Shown in pieces: positions 37,242 to 48,319 of a stretch of DNA of 64,000 nt. The notes beneath the pieces were generated by a model. The model saw only the letters and a program-made list of their open reading frames with translations, did no database searches and was not told the origin of the DNA. The stretch comes from Limanda limanda. Its lineage: Eukaryota; Chordata; Actinopteri; Pleuronectiformes; Pleuronectidae. The position numbers and the translations under genes are program-made. Location of the stretch: NCBI RefSeq assembly GCF_963576545.1, contig NC_083655.1:16630204-16694203 (forward strand). The letters run 5' to 3'. Position 1 is the first letter of the stretch. Each line of letters starts with the position of its first letter.

Positions 37242-37280
<39 letters not shown>
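37242..37280. repeat. (CA)n microsatellite, 39 bp
   Basis: Uninterrupted CA dinucleotides between GATG and GCTCACTC. A minus-strand frame across it yields a Cys-Val run that is not a real protein. Confidence 0.95.
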
Positions 37281-37283
<3 letters not shown>

Positions 37284-37700
37284 CACTCACTCTCGGGGGC
37301 CCATGTGCTGGCCTCATTTTTTCCTCGTCTTCACCTGACAAATTGCATTCGCGTTGTTAAAAGCGCAGACACTGAAGAGCGAATACATATGTCTAAAGCT
37401 TCTCTTTGAACTGGAAATGCAAAGGAGATCATTAGACATACATTGTTTTCTCTGATGGGAAACGTGTGCCGCGGAGAAAAAAAAGGCTGCAAATTTCGTC
37501 ACATGACAAACTTTCAGAGCTTGTAAATCTGGTTGAATTGAAATACAAGCCGTTTTCAGATGTGAACTCCAAAGAATGTCCGCACAATAGGGGTCCGGAC
37601 TTCCTCTGGAGTTTGCCTTTCGCGTATGAACAACGCAGAAGGAGATTCTCATTTCACGACAACACACAAGTCTCTGAAGCGTTCAGGTGAGGGGTAGTGG

Positions 37701-39059
37701 AGAATACAGAGGCAGGAGATCATTTGCTCTTCTTTATCGCTCATCAACACTTGCATCGGCCCTTGTGTCTAGAGCCTCTCTCTCTTTCTCTCACATTTGC
37801 GCTCTCCCATACAGCGCTTCTGGAGAATGTGAGGAGATTATCCAGAGTTTAGTATGCGTCTAAAAGCAGCTAGAGTTTGTTGTGTTGGTCGTTTTTTTGG
37901 CACCAATCGCCTCCTCTCCTTTTTTTACACACAATATTCCCTGAATGAGTGTCTGTGCATAACAGCTTATGCAATATACATATCAGTAGACAGCCAAGCT
38001 GGCAGGTTGAGTTCATGGTGTTTATGGAAGTGGGTGAAACCTTCAATCTCAGAATGACATGCATTTCAACAAGGGCTGAAATTACAGCTCTGTCAGGATG
38101 CACATTATCGTCTCTGGATCCACACACAGACTGGAATGTTATGGGTAACTGTAGGTTGCAGAGGCTCACAGGGAAGTCCACACACACACACACTCAGCAG
38201 CGCATCCTCCTGCACAGTGTGCCAAATAAGCCAATTGAGTGATCCCATTTCCTGTGGGTGGGACTCATTTTTTTTTAAAAAGGAAAGATTGTCCTTGCAC
38301 CTGAGTCAATGCAAACTTCCAGGATCCACAGAGACTGTTCTGACCAAGATTCACCTAGAAAGAGCAGCAGAAGTGTAGGAAAGGAGACGGTAAATGTGTG
38401 TATTTGATGCTTCTTGTGTTTGGCAGATGGTAACTACAGTGTAGGCTAGTCCGCATGCAGGCATCATGAGGTCCCTCAGGGGTCTATGATTTCAGGATAT
38501 TTGTGTTTGCAAGCCATGTTGTTATCCGCCTGCTGCCCTCGGTGTCAGGACCACCATGAGAGGTCCTTACCCCTGGGGAATAGTGTGCTGATCAGGGCCT
38601 CAGCTGAGGAAACTCATTTCACGATTCCATCTCTCAAAGTCAAACAGGACCACGTGAAATTCAGCAAGCATTTGTGGTTTTGTATTTTTTGTGTTAGGGT
38701 CACTTATTTGTGTTTTATGTGCAAGAATGTTGTGATTGTCAAGTTTTGGGGTGAGTTTGATCAAAATTCTCTCCTGCTGCAGCTGACCTCTCTGTTCAGG
38801 GAGGAACCAGGAATGAAAGTAAAACACAGGGATAGAGCAGGCAGAGACATAATGGTAACAGTAAGTGTTTCTCAGTCGGGCCTGGACAAGAAGCATAATG
38901 TAGAAGAGAGGCCACAAAGTTATCATGCAGCCGGCCAGATGGGGACACCAAATCTGGCGTGGCACAGGTTACCAGGACCTCCCTTCCCTTCCACTGGTCC
39001 TCAGTCCAACTAATGGACATCTGTCACAGTCCCACGACGGCAGACCCAGCCACTGTCAG
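37701..39059. other. Mixed spacer
   Basis: Contains a TC-rich patch (37778-37795), a short CA tract (38180-38193) and a 175-codon plus-strand frame (38486-39013) opposed by overlapping minus-strand frames. No domain is recognisable, so it is treated as chance. Confidence 0.45.
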
Positions 39060-39420
39060 AGCCGTAATGAAATATGTATGAAACAAGGATGTTTAGCACC
39101 GGGCCCGCCGCTGCTAATCAATGATTCGATCCATGGCGCTCAATGCGGAATACATTTATTATACATTATCTTTTCATGCAGACAATTTTATGCATTCTGA
39201 TTCCACCTCCAGACGCGCTGCATTGAAATGAGGCAAAGCTGAGATTGTGTTGAAAATTTAAAGTGGTCCCATTGCCCTGAGCTATATGCCCTCATCGCTG
39301 TCATGCACGATGCAAGAGCATTGGAAAGTGAGACATTTCTCCTCTTGCGCCGCTCTCCCTCCGAGCAGCTGCTGCAACAATTGCACAGCCAGTACTTCCT
39401 GAAAACAACAAACATGTTTG
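39060..39420. promoter_or_regulatory. Candidate conserved noncoding block
   Basis: Compact, repeat-free and balanced. It has TAATCAATGATT at 39115-39126, ACATTTATTATACATTATC near 39151, TTTTATGCATTCTGATTCC near 39186 and an AATTTAAAG word. Stops fall in all frames. One of the clearer enhancer-like islands, flanked by ordinary sequence. Confidence 0.4.
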
Positions 39421-39889
39421 TGGCACAAAGTAATGTCAACTAGGCTTTTTCCTTCTAATTATGTACAGAAAAAAAAAAAAGATGTGTCCTGCGTGGTGAG
39501 CCCAAGCTAAGTGACCTGAACAGGAGTTAGCAGGAGCAGCCAAGGGCAAAGCTGGCTAATGTAAACCAAATCCTGTACCTGGGGAGCTCAGCCTATTCAG
39601 GCTAATCCACTAGCCTGGAGGCTGCTGCTTTAATAGGGGCACTGTGGACCTAGTCATTGTCCTCGCTACTCAAGGAGCCCTATGCAACATGTTTGCCCCA
39701 CTGAGCTCCAAAAGTGCCACCGATCTGAATATTTGTCCAAGGCATATGGAAAGGGGGTGGGTGGGGAGGGGGGGCAGAGAAAGGAAGTGAGATTTGTCTG
39801 TCTGCGTTTTGTTTCGTGCCAAAACATGGATGATATCCTATTTTTAAAAAAAGACAAAAGGAAACAAAGTGCATTTCTCATGTGAGGCG
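39421..39889. other. Unique spacer
   Basis: A 13-base A run near 39469-39480 and a G-rich patch at 39751-39776. No gene. Confidence 0.5.
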
Positions 39890-40180
39890 TGTAAAACAGC
39901 AGAAGATGCTTTGACTCCAGGTTAGCGCTGACAACAATGCAAGAAAAAAAATTACAAATAGACTAAAGGGAACGAGGATCCAGTGAATCATCGTGGTTGT
40001 AATATCAAACGCACCTTTCTCCGCAGGCCTGTCATTTGGCACCAGCCACCGAGGGAGCAATAGCAGCTGTCAGCAGCAGCCCTTTACATATCTATTCTCC
40101 CAATACATCTCATTGGATTCAAATCATTTTACCTGAGGCATTTGTGTCAGTCGCCCTCTCAGATTCTTCCATTAGGTGTG
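39890..40180. promoter_or_regulatory. Candidate conserved noncoding block
   Basis: Repeat-free, with AACAATGC (SOX-like), GCAGCTGTCAGCAGC (E-box CAGCTG) near 40066 and ATTTTACCTGAGGC (CACCTG-like) near 40126. Balanced composition, no frame of note. Confidence 0.36.
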
Positions 40181-40739
40181 TGCACGCCAGTAAGTGTGTG
40201 GGCTACGTGCACACTCACACAATGCTTGTAAGTTTTTTAACTGTTCTTTGTGGGTTTGTGTGTGTTTGAGCATAAAAAGCAAAGAGTATTTACACAGACA
40301 CACACACACACTCGTTTACCCCTGGTGCCATGCGAGCCTGGAGTACGCCAGGGGGCTGCTGGGGTTTCACAGCAGGGGTGGAAGCCTGTGAAGGTTTGCC
40401 TCAGTAAACCCACTGATTATCTGCACCATTAATTCACACCTCCTTGACCTTGCCTCTCAATCTATACTCCAGCACTCATCTTAAGTGACACAGTAGAGGC
40501 AGCAGGGCTCATATTGTATAATCCATGACTGACAGGCCCCAAAGCAAGGGCGCTGTTGTTTTCGGTCCTCGACTCGTTTCGTAAGATGGCTTGTTTACTG
40601 TCTGACACCAGAATCCTTTTTTTTCAACAAATTATTAATTGACAACAATGAACTCATTGTAACCAAAGACAGGATTTTTGATAACAAGTTCTCAGCTTCA
40701 AGTTCAGGTCTGAACACGCATACAAATCTAATCTTCTCA
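40181..40739. other. Spacer with short CA/TG tracts
   Basis: Small TG and CA tracts near 40255 and 40295-40310, otherwise unique. Short frames with Thr-His runs are microsatellite artefacts. Confidence 0.5.
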
Positions 40740-40831
40740 TCTCATCTCATTATATATCAACCCACTGTCCATCCCTTTACTGGCTATACTAGCCCCATGC
40801 ACAGACTTTACCACTTACATATTCTTATATA

Positions 40832-40868
<37 letters not shown>

Positions 40869-41098
40869 TTTATATATTTTGTTTTTGTACGATCCACTCC
40901 AGCAGCACAAGAACACTTTCCTTCTGGACACTGACACAATCATTGCATTCTGTACCATAGGGTCAGACCCATTCCTGTATCTGTAATATGTTCTCCCTAT
41001 TTATATGTGATTTATATATGTCGGTGAGGTGTATAAGTGTATAAGCTACTGGATGACCTACATTTCCCACGGGATTAATAAAGTATCCATCTATCTTA
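40740..41098 (+). mobile_element. Retroposon 3' end with (ATCT)-type tail
   Basis: Ends with CCCACGGGATTAATAAAGTA followed by TCCATCTATCTT. This is a diagnostic tail of a fish non-LTR retroposon (consensus GGGATTAATAAAGTATCTATCTATC). The upstream body is AT-rich with CTTTACCACTTACATATTC and TGTACC words consistent with a 3' UTR. A TA microsatellite is embedded at 40834-40864. No coding sense remains. The left boundary is a guess. Confidence 0.55.
40834..40864. repeat. (TA)n microsatellite, 31 bp
   Basis: Uninterrupted TA dinucleotides inside the retroposon 3' region. Confidence 0.95.
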
Positions 41099-41350
41099 AA
41101 GCATCCCAAGATCCGACTGCATTCGCAATTAGTCTGGGATGCATGTGGCTACATTTGTTTAGCTGTGTGAACGCAAAAGTGTCCTGGGCTGCGTGTGAAG
41201 GACCTCTTCCTCAGCCAAAGTCCTTTGATCCGCTGCAGTTTAAACAGTTTTACACTTCTCAGTGTTCGTACATTATTAGGTTTATAGCATCTGCCACAAT
41301 ATCACCACACAATGATTCTGAAATTTGCAAAATCTTTTTTCACTTATTCA
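41099..41350. promoter_or_regulatory. Candidate regulatory block beside retroposon tail
   Basis: Begins directly after the retroposon tail. It has balanced unique sequence with GCATTCGCAATTAGTC near 41118, CCTTTGATC (TCF/LEF-type) at 41222-41230 and AACAGTTTTACAC. A plus-strand frame of 108 codons (41029-41355) runs through both the tail and this block, so it is not a real gene. Confidence 0.32.
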
Positions 41351-41391
41351 TTTAATCACTTCTGTTAACTAGGTAAAAACAATGATTAAGA

Positions 41392-41392
<1 letters not shown>

Positions 41393-41442
<50 letters not shown>
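41393..41442. repeat. (CA)25 microsatellite
   Basis: Fifty bases of uninterrupted CA. Confidence 0.97.
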
Positions 41443-41446
<4 letters not shown>

Positions 41447-42059
41447 GCATGCTTCCCCCCTTATTTGACATTTTTCAGGTTGAATATCAATACCAGGTCT
41501 GAACGGGGAAAAGGTTTATTGCACTTAATTTGGAAGAGTCATTTCTTTAATTAATAGGCAAGTGAAGGGGATTTCTAACTTCTTTGACAGGGGTGGGAGT
41601 AATCAATCTATATGAAAAGTTCTTAAATGCAAAAAATGTTCTGTTCAGCATCCTTTGTTATATATAATTAATTATATCATAATTAACCCCTCATTCTCTG
41701 ATATGGAATGGGTAGAGGTGGAGCATCAAGTGTGTGCAAGTTGGTTTATATTTCTTTAACTTCGTACCGAGACAAATTATTGAAACTGCATCTTATCTCC
41801 ACGACTTTGTCATTTTCCCCATGCAGTAAACACACATTTCAAGTTGAGGAAGACTAGGAAGAGAAATTCAAATCATAAAGTGTGTATCCACTGACTATTA
41901 GTGAGTCGACTCCTCTCCTAATATTTTCTGTTGCTACCACTCATCTGCATCAGAGACGTGTCACCCTTTGATGGCTCAGTTTTGGTGGGGGGGGGGGGGT
42001 AAGGGAGCTGTATACAGGCAGGGTTCAGAGGTTAATTGTCAGTATTTTGGTTTGTTACT
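41443..42059. other. AT-rich spacer with G run
   Basis: AT-rich with a TATAATTAATTATATCATAATT stretch near 41660, and a G run of about 14 at 41986-41999. No gene. Confidence 0.5.
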
Positions 42060-42430
42060 CCATGTGTAGCTTCCATCCACTTTCATTCCCCCCTTCAGCT
42101 CGCCACTGCCGTGCAAAACAAGGCTTTGTGCCGACAGCATTTGGCGCTCATTAACGCGCTCGTAAATGTGAGGAAGGCTGCTGTTGCATCGCCACCGGTA
42201 ATGTGCATCACTTACTGGCGCCCCTCCTTCACTCGCCTCCATCCCACAGCTCCGTGCCTCACCGTGGTGGACGGCGGGCAGGGAGGCGCTGGTGTGCCGG
42301 CGAGGCTGGGAGCTCTCGGCGGCTGATGAAAATGCATTCTCCCGGCTTAATTGAAGGTAGAGCTGTCATGCTCCACACAGACAGCCACATGTAATTATTC
42401 CCGTCTACCCGGCTTCAGTTTGCCTGTCAG
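42060..42430. promoter_or_regulatory. Candidate GC-balanced regulatory block
   Basis: CpG-containing, repeat-free sequence with GCGCTCATTAACGCGC near 42145, CGGCTTAATTGAAGG near 42345 and ACATGTAATTATTCCCG near 42388. The combination of GC-rich context and homeodomain cores stands out from the AT-rich flank. Overlapping frames on both strands are not supported as coding. Confidence 0.38.
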
Positions 42431-42972
42431 CTACCTGCCTGCTGCTGCTGGAGGGGTGGAGAGACACACAGAGCAGGGTCGGGGTAGATAGGGGGTCGGG
42501 GGTGGAGGAAGTGAGAAAGGGAAAAGTGTGATTCTGTGTGTGCTCGGCCTGGCTGGGGCGTTTCACTGGAGGGGTGAATAAAAAGCAGTGATCTCCCAAT
42601 TTGTCTCTGCTGCTCGTCCCCTCTACCCCTCTCTCTCTCTCTCTTTTCTACCTACTTTCCTTTCCTGCCTACACCCTCCAGTCAATCTTCGCTCTCTGCT
42701 TCTGTCACCGTATCTCCTCTCTTTCAGGAAGAAACGGGAATACAGAAGCAGAGAGAAGAAGAAGAAGAGTGATCGACAGTAAATGTGGGCCCTCCACAGA
42801 TAGCCCAGGCCGCTAAACATAGCCTGCTTGGTTCAACAGCGACTTCAATTTGGGGAACCTCAGAGTATTTTGTTCCTCCATGTGGCAATTAGGATGTCAA
42901 ATCAAACTTGGGAAGGCAAACAGCACAGCAAGCCTCCTCCCTGCTATTTCCAGACACCGCGTCCTAGTCTCA

Positions 42973-42974
<2 letters not shown>
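42431..42974. other. Purine/pyrimidine tract region
   Basis: G-rich at 42475-42520, TC-rich at 42629-42655 and AG/AAG-rich at 42745-42770. No gene. Confidence 0.5.
42629..42644. repeat. (CT)8 microsatellite
   Basis: Eight CT units followed by TTTCT. Confidence 0.85.

Positions 42975-43020
<46 letters not shown>
42975..43020. repeat. (CA)23 microsatellite
   Basis: Forty-six bases of uninterrupted CA. A 207-codon frame crossing it (42828-43451) reads as a Thr-His run and is an artefact. Confidence 0.97.
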
Positions 43021-43023
<3 letters not shown>

Positions 43024-43819
43024 CTCCCTCTCCCCTAAAGGATTACACAAACTCTGCACAGAGAGAATTCTCTCCCTCACACGGACACAATGTTATGGAA
43101 ATGATCACAGTGCAGAACAATGCCAGGGCTCCTGACCCAACAGTCCAAGGAGCCATAAATCGGGGCGTTTCGAGGAAGGCCCGACCCTTGACCCCCTCCA
43201 ACACCAGCCCTGTCCTCACTGTCAATCAGGCCTTTATCTCCCCTGGACCTTTAAACATTACCCAGACAACAATGGGGGCAAAGCCAGCGCCCTCATCCCC
43301 AATCACACGCCTTTTTTCCAACGTTTCAAACCATGACATCAGTGTGTGTCCTGGACAAATTGCAGCAGAACGTGGTGTCAGATATAAACAGGATACATCA
43401 GGGTTTTCACTTGGATTCGGATATCAACATCCATTAAATCCACTGATCTGAGCACAGCTACTGATACAGTTGACCACACCACATAGTTGCTTAGCCTATC
43501 TGCTCCCATCGAGTGTTATCAAAAACCTTTCTGTAATGATTGGTAAGAAAAAGAAATTCAGCTTTTGTATGGAGTGCCACAAGTGCCATTTTTCTTCTGT
43601 ATTAATATTCCAGTTTGGGGTTTTTTAATTTGTTTATCTGCAGAGAAGCAGGCATTGTACCATACTTTGTGGTGAAGGCGCTTTAGATTTACCAGCTGAT
43701 CTACAATCTGACCTAAATATGGTCATGAAAAGGAAAAGAATGACATCTTGGATACAAATGTCTCAAATATCTTTAGTTTGTAAGCTGTCTGGACTGGAAC
43801 TATGTGTTAAATGAGGCCT
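43021..43819. other. Unique spacer, possible element at 43050-43440
   Basis: The first 400 bases are balanced and repeat-free, with CCATAAATCGGGGCG and GTCAATCAGGCCTTTATC words. They could be regulatory, but signals are weak. The rest is AT-leaning. Confidence 0.4.
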
Positions 43820-44045
43820 TTGAGGCATCTCATTAGGGCGCCTCCTATTGGAGGTCTTCTGGGCTCATCCAACAGGGAGGAAACCCAGAGTAGACACAGA
43901 ACATGCTGGAGAGATTAGATGCGATCTGGCTTGGGAACGCCCCGGGACCCTCCTGGAGGAGCTGGAAACTGTTGCTGGTGAGAATGAGGGAGCTGCCTTG
44001 CTTAATCTGCTGTGTCAGAAAATAGGTGGATGGATGGATGGTTGG
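43820..44045 (+). pseudogene. Non-LTR retrotransposon ORF2 C-terminus and 3' tail
   Basis: In one uninterrupted frame the translation contains GRKPRVDTEHAGEIRC, then LAWERPGTLLEELETVAGEN, then EGAALLNLLCQ. This follows the end of a widespread fish LINE ORF2 (RPR.RTRWRDY..LAWERLGIPPEELEEVAGE...LLRLLP). The nucleotide sequence ends in TGGATGGATGGATGG (44027-44041), the usual tail of that family. Upstream, GAGGCATCTCATTAGG matches the preceding consensus. Only the extreme C-terminus survives; endonuclease and reverse transcriptase domains are absent. The clade was not resolved by eye. Confidence 0.75.
44027..44041 (+). repeat. (TGGA)n retrotransposon tail
   Basis: Three and three-quarter TGGA units at the 3' end of the ORF2 remnant. 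Confidence 0.85.
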
Positions 44046-46289
44046 TAATGTGAAGACATGTTATTGAAAATAGATATATGGATACAAATTTTATTTGTAT
44101 TATAGGCACTTATAGGCATCATTTTCATGACAATATACTTTTTTGGGTGGATTGTTAATGCTCTTTTTCTGAGGGGTGAGATGACTGGCCTCCACTCTAA
44201 TGGGACTGACAACTATCTCTATCTAATGAATGTTGCAAGTCTATGATATCTCCTGTCTGGTGCACACCTCCCTAAATTCCATACTATTCCAGAATTCCCA
44301 TGACTAGAGAGAAAACTGCATACAAGATAAATATTTAAGCCCCAAAGGTACATTCAGTTCAACACAGCACAGAACAGGTCACACACTCCTTGTGTTCACA
44401 GGCGTTCTGAAGCACAACCACATGAAGGCTTTGCTCGGCTTTATTCCACACTTCTCTTCTCATTTTCCCCTTTTGCCATCAAGTGTTGTAAATTATAATT
44501 ACTCTGATCTAATACAAATGCGTTTAATGACAGACCAATAGGGCAGATGAGAGCTTTTGAACACACTTTGTGAATCAGTCACCCTAAAACCTCAGTCTGG
44601 GTGTTTGCATTCACCCTGCGTGCGCGTGCGATTGCATAAACGTGTTGGTCTCGTGCCAACGCGGGGCAGTGTGCACTAAACAAGATAAAAAAAACTTTTC
44701 CAAGAACTTTACTACATGGAATGTGGATCCCGCTGTTTGTCTGCAGACAAGGCCGTCCCATGCTGGAGACACTCAGGAATTTGGGGCTGAGCAAGGAAGG
44801 GCCACTGGGGGGACATGGGACCACTCTGGGTCACTGATTCTGAGGTCACCCCCCCCCCCCCCCCAAATCATCCCGCCGTGTGTCCCCATTCAACCTACAA
44901 TGTGCAATGAGCAACAATATTCCCCGACAATGCAAACAAATCCACCCGTCCAGCTTAAGGAGTCATTGAATCTGGTATACAGCAGTGAATCTATTGAAAT
45001 AAATACATCTGAAATAAATCTGACCATGGGGGTGAGGTAGCTTTGTGTCTAGTGCAAATCTTGTTACATAGCAAAACATGTTATTTCAAAACTCTTAATT
45101 ACAAGAACAATGATATCAAGTCATGGTTGTAGAAATCCACTGATGGTGAAACTTTGATCTTAAAAATTGGGCAAATGGGCATCTTTGAAAAGTATAGACT
45201 TGAGCATCTCCCACAAATTGTTGTCTGTCATGTATCTATTTGCCACTAAACACACCCAGTCTGCACATTTAAATCCACTGAATCTTTATTTTTCAATTCA
45301 GAGATGGGTACATCCATTTTGAATGAAAAAGTTTATCTATAAGGTACAAAGGTTTGAGTGACTGGTCTCTTTCAGTCAGTAATGAGAACATTAATTATCC
45401 CCTATGTTCTTAATTGGCCCTAGCACTTAATGCTTATTCTAATTCTCAATAGTTGCATATACCATCGAAATTCATGTGACCTTTTGAATCACTAGGTTAT
45501 AAAAATAATGTTTTGGTGCCAACACCCTGTAAAAAAAAGGCAGCACATGTTTTTTTGGCACATCAAGCAGGATTTGCATGGTATGCATCAAAAAAGTTAT
45601 CAAAATAAAAACAGGACTGTCTTAAAGTTCTTGATGCAACAGATGCAACAAACACCCCCACCACCCAACCCTGGCCACAAGCTCCCACTGCCATTTCAGA
45701 GGAGTGACTGCCACAGTCACCAGCTCAGTCTCTACTTAAACTGGAACCTACCATTTGCTCAGGTGAGCACATGGGGGATCAAAAAGGGGAGGTATTCAAA
45801 TGCTACACAGTTAGAACAGAACAGACAAGTCAAGTGAGCTATTTGCTAGTGTTGGAATCCAAAGTGAGTCATGAACATACATTCACTCCTGTTTGAGCAC
45901 CATAAAGTAGATATAATTCCTGTTCTGTTGACTGAGTTGACCCTGTTCTTCACACTGCTCACTCACTGACTCCATGATGGAATGAGACTCACCTGTTCAC
46001 TATCTGCATCATGGAGAAGAGACACCTGACTTTAATGTCACCGCACGAGCACATGGCCTGAAACACATGTAAAAAAAAATAACATCATATATGTTAATGA
46101 TAAATATCATCATCACACTAACTGTGTGCCATATTTTAATTTGTTGTGGAACATTTGGGGTTTTTGAACCTGATGGTGAAATTAGGAAATAATTAAAAAG
46201 CTAAATTACTGGTCTAAAATAAATGATCAAATACCAAAACTCCACCACAAAGCACTGCCAGTTTAAACTCCATTAACCTGCGTTATCCT
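44046..46289. other. Spacer with poly(C) run
   Basis: AT-leaning unique sequence. A C16 run lies at 44849-44864 with a CCGCCGTG word after it. Frames of up to 132 codons (44642-45040) translate through the poly-C as a proline run and have no domain. Confidence 0.5.
44849..44864. repeat. Poly(C) run of 16
   Basis: Sixteen consecutive C, so the minus strand carries G16. Confidence 0.9.
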
Positions 46290-46740
46290 GGGAAATTGTT
46301 GAAAATGTCAAAAAGAAAATCATCCAGCAATGTTAAATAAAAAAGATCCAACCCTTTGTTCAGATTCATGCCAACATTTATTGGCTTCTTACTTGGCCCA
46401 TATCCCATCCTTCCACCAAGTTCCATGAGAATGCTTTGTTTTGTAGTTTTTGTGTAATTCTACGCTCAAACAAACAAACAAATAAACAAACCTCCAGCAA
46501 AATGAACAAAATTTCCCACACACTCAGTTCACTACATCCATACAATCCAGGGATTTTCCCCAGGGAAATTGGGGAACATGTCAAAAAAGTCCCATCTCAA
46601 ATGTTACAGAAAGTGATCTTTGTCCAGATTCGTAACGAATTGTAAAAGGTTCGCTATGGGCCCATGTCCCATCCTTCCAACAAGTTTGGTGGAAATCCGA
46701 TAAGTAGTTTTAGCGTGATACTGCTTATAAACCAGCAAGC
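46290..46740 (+). repeat. Two direct copies of a fish interspersed repeat
   Basis: Copy one (about 46290-46495) and copy two (about 46561-46740) share GGAAATTG at their starts (46292 and 46563), a TTTGTTCAGATTC/TTTGTCCAGATTC phrase, GGCCCATATCCCATCCTTCC/GGGCCCATGTCCCATCCTTC, then a CAAGTT and TAGTTTT phrase. Copy one ends in (CAAA)n. These match a very abundant teleost repeat whose consensus ends CAGTAGTTTTTGCGTAATCC followed by (CAAA)n. Both are degenerate and in the same orientation, about 271 bases apart. The family name is not recalled. Confidence 0.6.
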
Positions 46741-47150
46741 TAAATTGGCACTCAGTACTTCCCATACCTCAGCCAAAGCTGAACAGTCTCCTTGAATTCA
46801 AGCTGTCTCAAACTTTCACACACTCATAGATATCAGTCCCATAAAAATGCCTAAAAAAAATTCACCTGAATAATCAACGAAAATGCTAGAAATCTTGTAA
46901 TGAGTTCCCAAACCACATCCTTTCAGTGGGTTTCATAGAAATCTGTCCTGTGTTTTTGTAAGATATTACAAACAAATCAACAAACAACAATGTTGAAAGT
47001 GAAAACAAATCCCTGGATCTGCCCTCTTATCCCGATCTACACCAAACTCTAATGTGATCTTACCTGACCCACTTTACTTTTTCCCAACTAGTTTCATGTA
47101 AATCCATCTACAAATATTGCTCAACTTAATAACGCTGGTGAACAGTGCCG
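46741..47150 (+). repeat. Two further divergent copies of the same repeat
   Basis: At about 46905-46985 the phrase CCACATCCTTTCAGTGGGTTTC-type sequence and a (CAAA)-like end recur. At about 47013-47130 CCTGGATCTGCCCTCTTATC, CACCAAACTCTAATG and CTAGTTTCATGTAAATCC match the same consensus again. With the pair just upstream this makes up to four partial units in one orientation within 0.9 kb. Confidence 0.5.
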
Positions 47151-48319
47151 TCTCAAAACAGAAAGAAATGCAAAATTCCCATTAATTTCATGTACTATTT
47201 ATCAAATAGAAACATACTTATCAAATGCACAGTGAGTTTGATTTAAATTGTGTATCATGTTCGTGCAACACCTTCACTTCTTATGGAAACAAAACTGATC
47301 ATGTGACAATTTCCCTGGAAAAACAAACAATTTACAGATCAATGAACACTTTTTTCATCTAACTTGAACAAACCGCCATCAGACAATTGGTGCTTCGGGA
47401 TCAATCCACTTTGCATTAGAGCCACATCCAGTTCTTTTTTATCTCTGTGGAGTAGCCTGACATCAATCGGAGCTGTGTAAGCTGTAAGAGGAGAGCACAG
47501 TAGCAATTATCATCTGTAGAGTTTCTTCTCCGGTGTTTTCCTTTAAAGTATATAGGGTCCAAATGTGGGACTTTTACTTGATTAAAGTGGATTTGCAATA
47601 AAAACAAGAATGTGGATTTCATATTCACATAATGGATCTAAATTAGAGAGAGTGTTAGGGCGAAGGTTCCACATAAACTATAGGAAGCTCAAACAGCTTT
47701 CTCTCCTCCTCATTTCTCTTTGGTGCATTGTAGCATATAGTCAACTGATTATGAGGCAATTGCTGGTGCAGGATATTGGCCTCTGCTGAGCGGCCAGCTC
47801 CAAAGAGACCCTTCACACAGCTGGAAGCTCGGGGGGAGGGGGGGGCCCGGCTTCAGAGGCGTGCGCCCGGCCCCTCGACACAAACCTCACCGCTGTACAG
47901 TTTTGTCTCTTTGGACGTCTCTCCCTCCCATTCCCTCCTTCTTCTCCTCCTTATCTGCCTTTTTTCTCCTCCCACCTCGCTCCCTCTGGGGTTTTTTTAA
48001 CCTTCTCCACTTTGACACAGCCTCTCTCTCTCTCAAAGTCTCAGTAGTTCATTTCATGTGGTTCTAACAGCAGTGAATTCAACTTATGAAATTAAAAACA
48101 GAGCAGAACTTTGGTTAGGTCCTTTTCGTTGTGACATTTTTTATTGTAGCTATTTTTACATTAATAGAAAATGGGCATCTGAACCACAAACTACATCTAT
48201 ATTATTAAATAACACCTATATTATTTGCCATCTGAAACATGGATAACCTGATGAACCTAACCTGATTGTTTATCTGATACAAAACTGCAAATTCAACCAT
48301 TCTCGTTCTAAGAATGTTT
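47151..48319. other. Spacer, GC-rich patch in middle
   Basis: AT-rich ends with a GC- and pyrimidine-rich patch at 47790-48040, including G runs at 47831-47846 and TC tracts. No coding frame is recognised. Confidence 0.5.

Larger units (their letters stand above)
36010..37700. promoter_or_regulatory. Long candidate regulatory region
   Basis: Mostly repeat-poor balanced sequence, split by a CA microsatellite at 37242-37280. It includes a G-rich run at 36032-36046, TGAAATTAGTTC and GTATTAATTTGAG near 36593-36625, CTTGTTAATTAGCAG near 37089 and ATGCAAAGGAGATCATTAGAC near 37417. Overlapping short frames on both strands argue against coding. It may be several separate elements rather than one. 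Confidence 0.33.

Noticed and set aside
38486..39013. 175-codon plus-strand frame
   Set aside because: There is no family resemblance and several overlapping opposite-strand frames; it cannot be supported without transcript evidence.
41393..41442. Short regular repeats as a possible CRISPR array
   Set aside because: They are dinucleotide microsatellites without spacers, in a eukaryotic context.
42828..43451. 207-codon plus-strand frame
   Set aside because: It crosses the (CA)23 repeat as a Thr-His run, has unremarkable flanks, overlaps a minus-strand frame and contains no recognisable domain.
44849..44864. Poly(C) run as a retroelement priming tract
   Set aside because: It is an isolated homopolymer with no flanking long terminal repeats or coding remnants.
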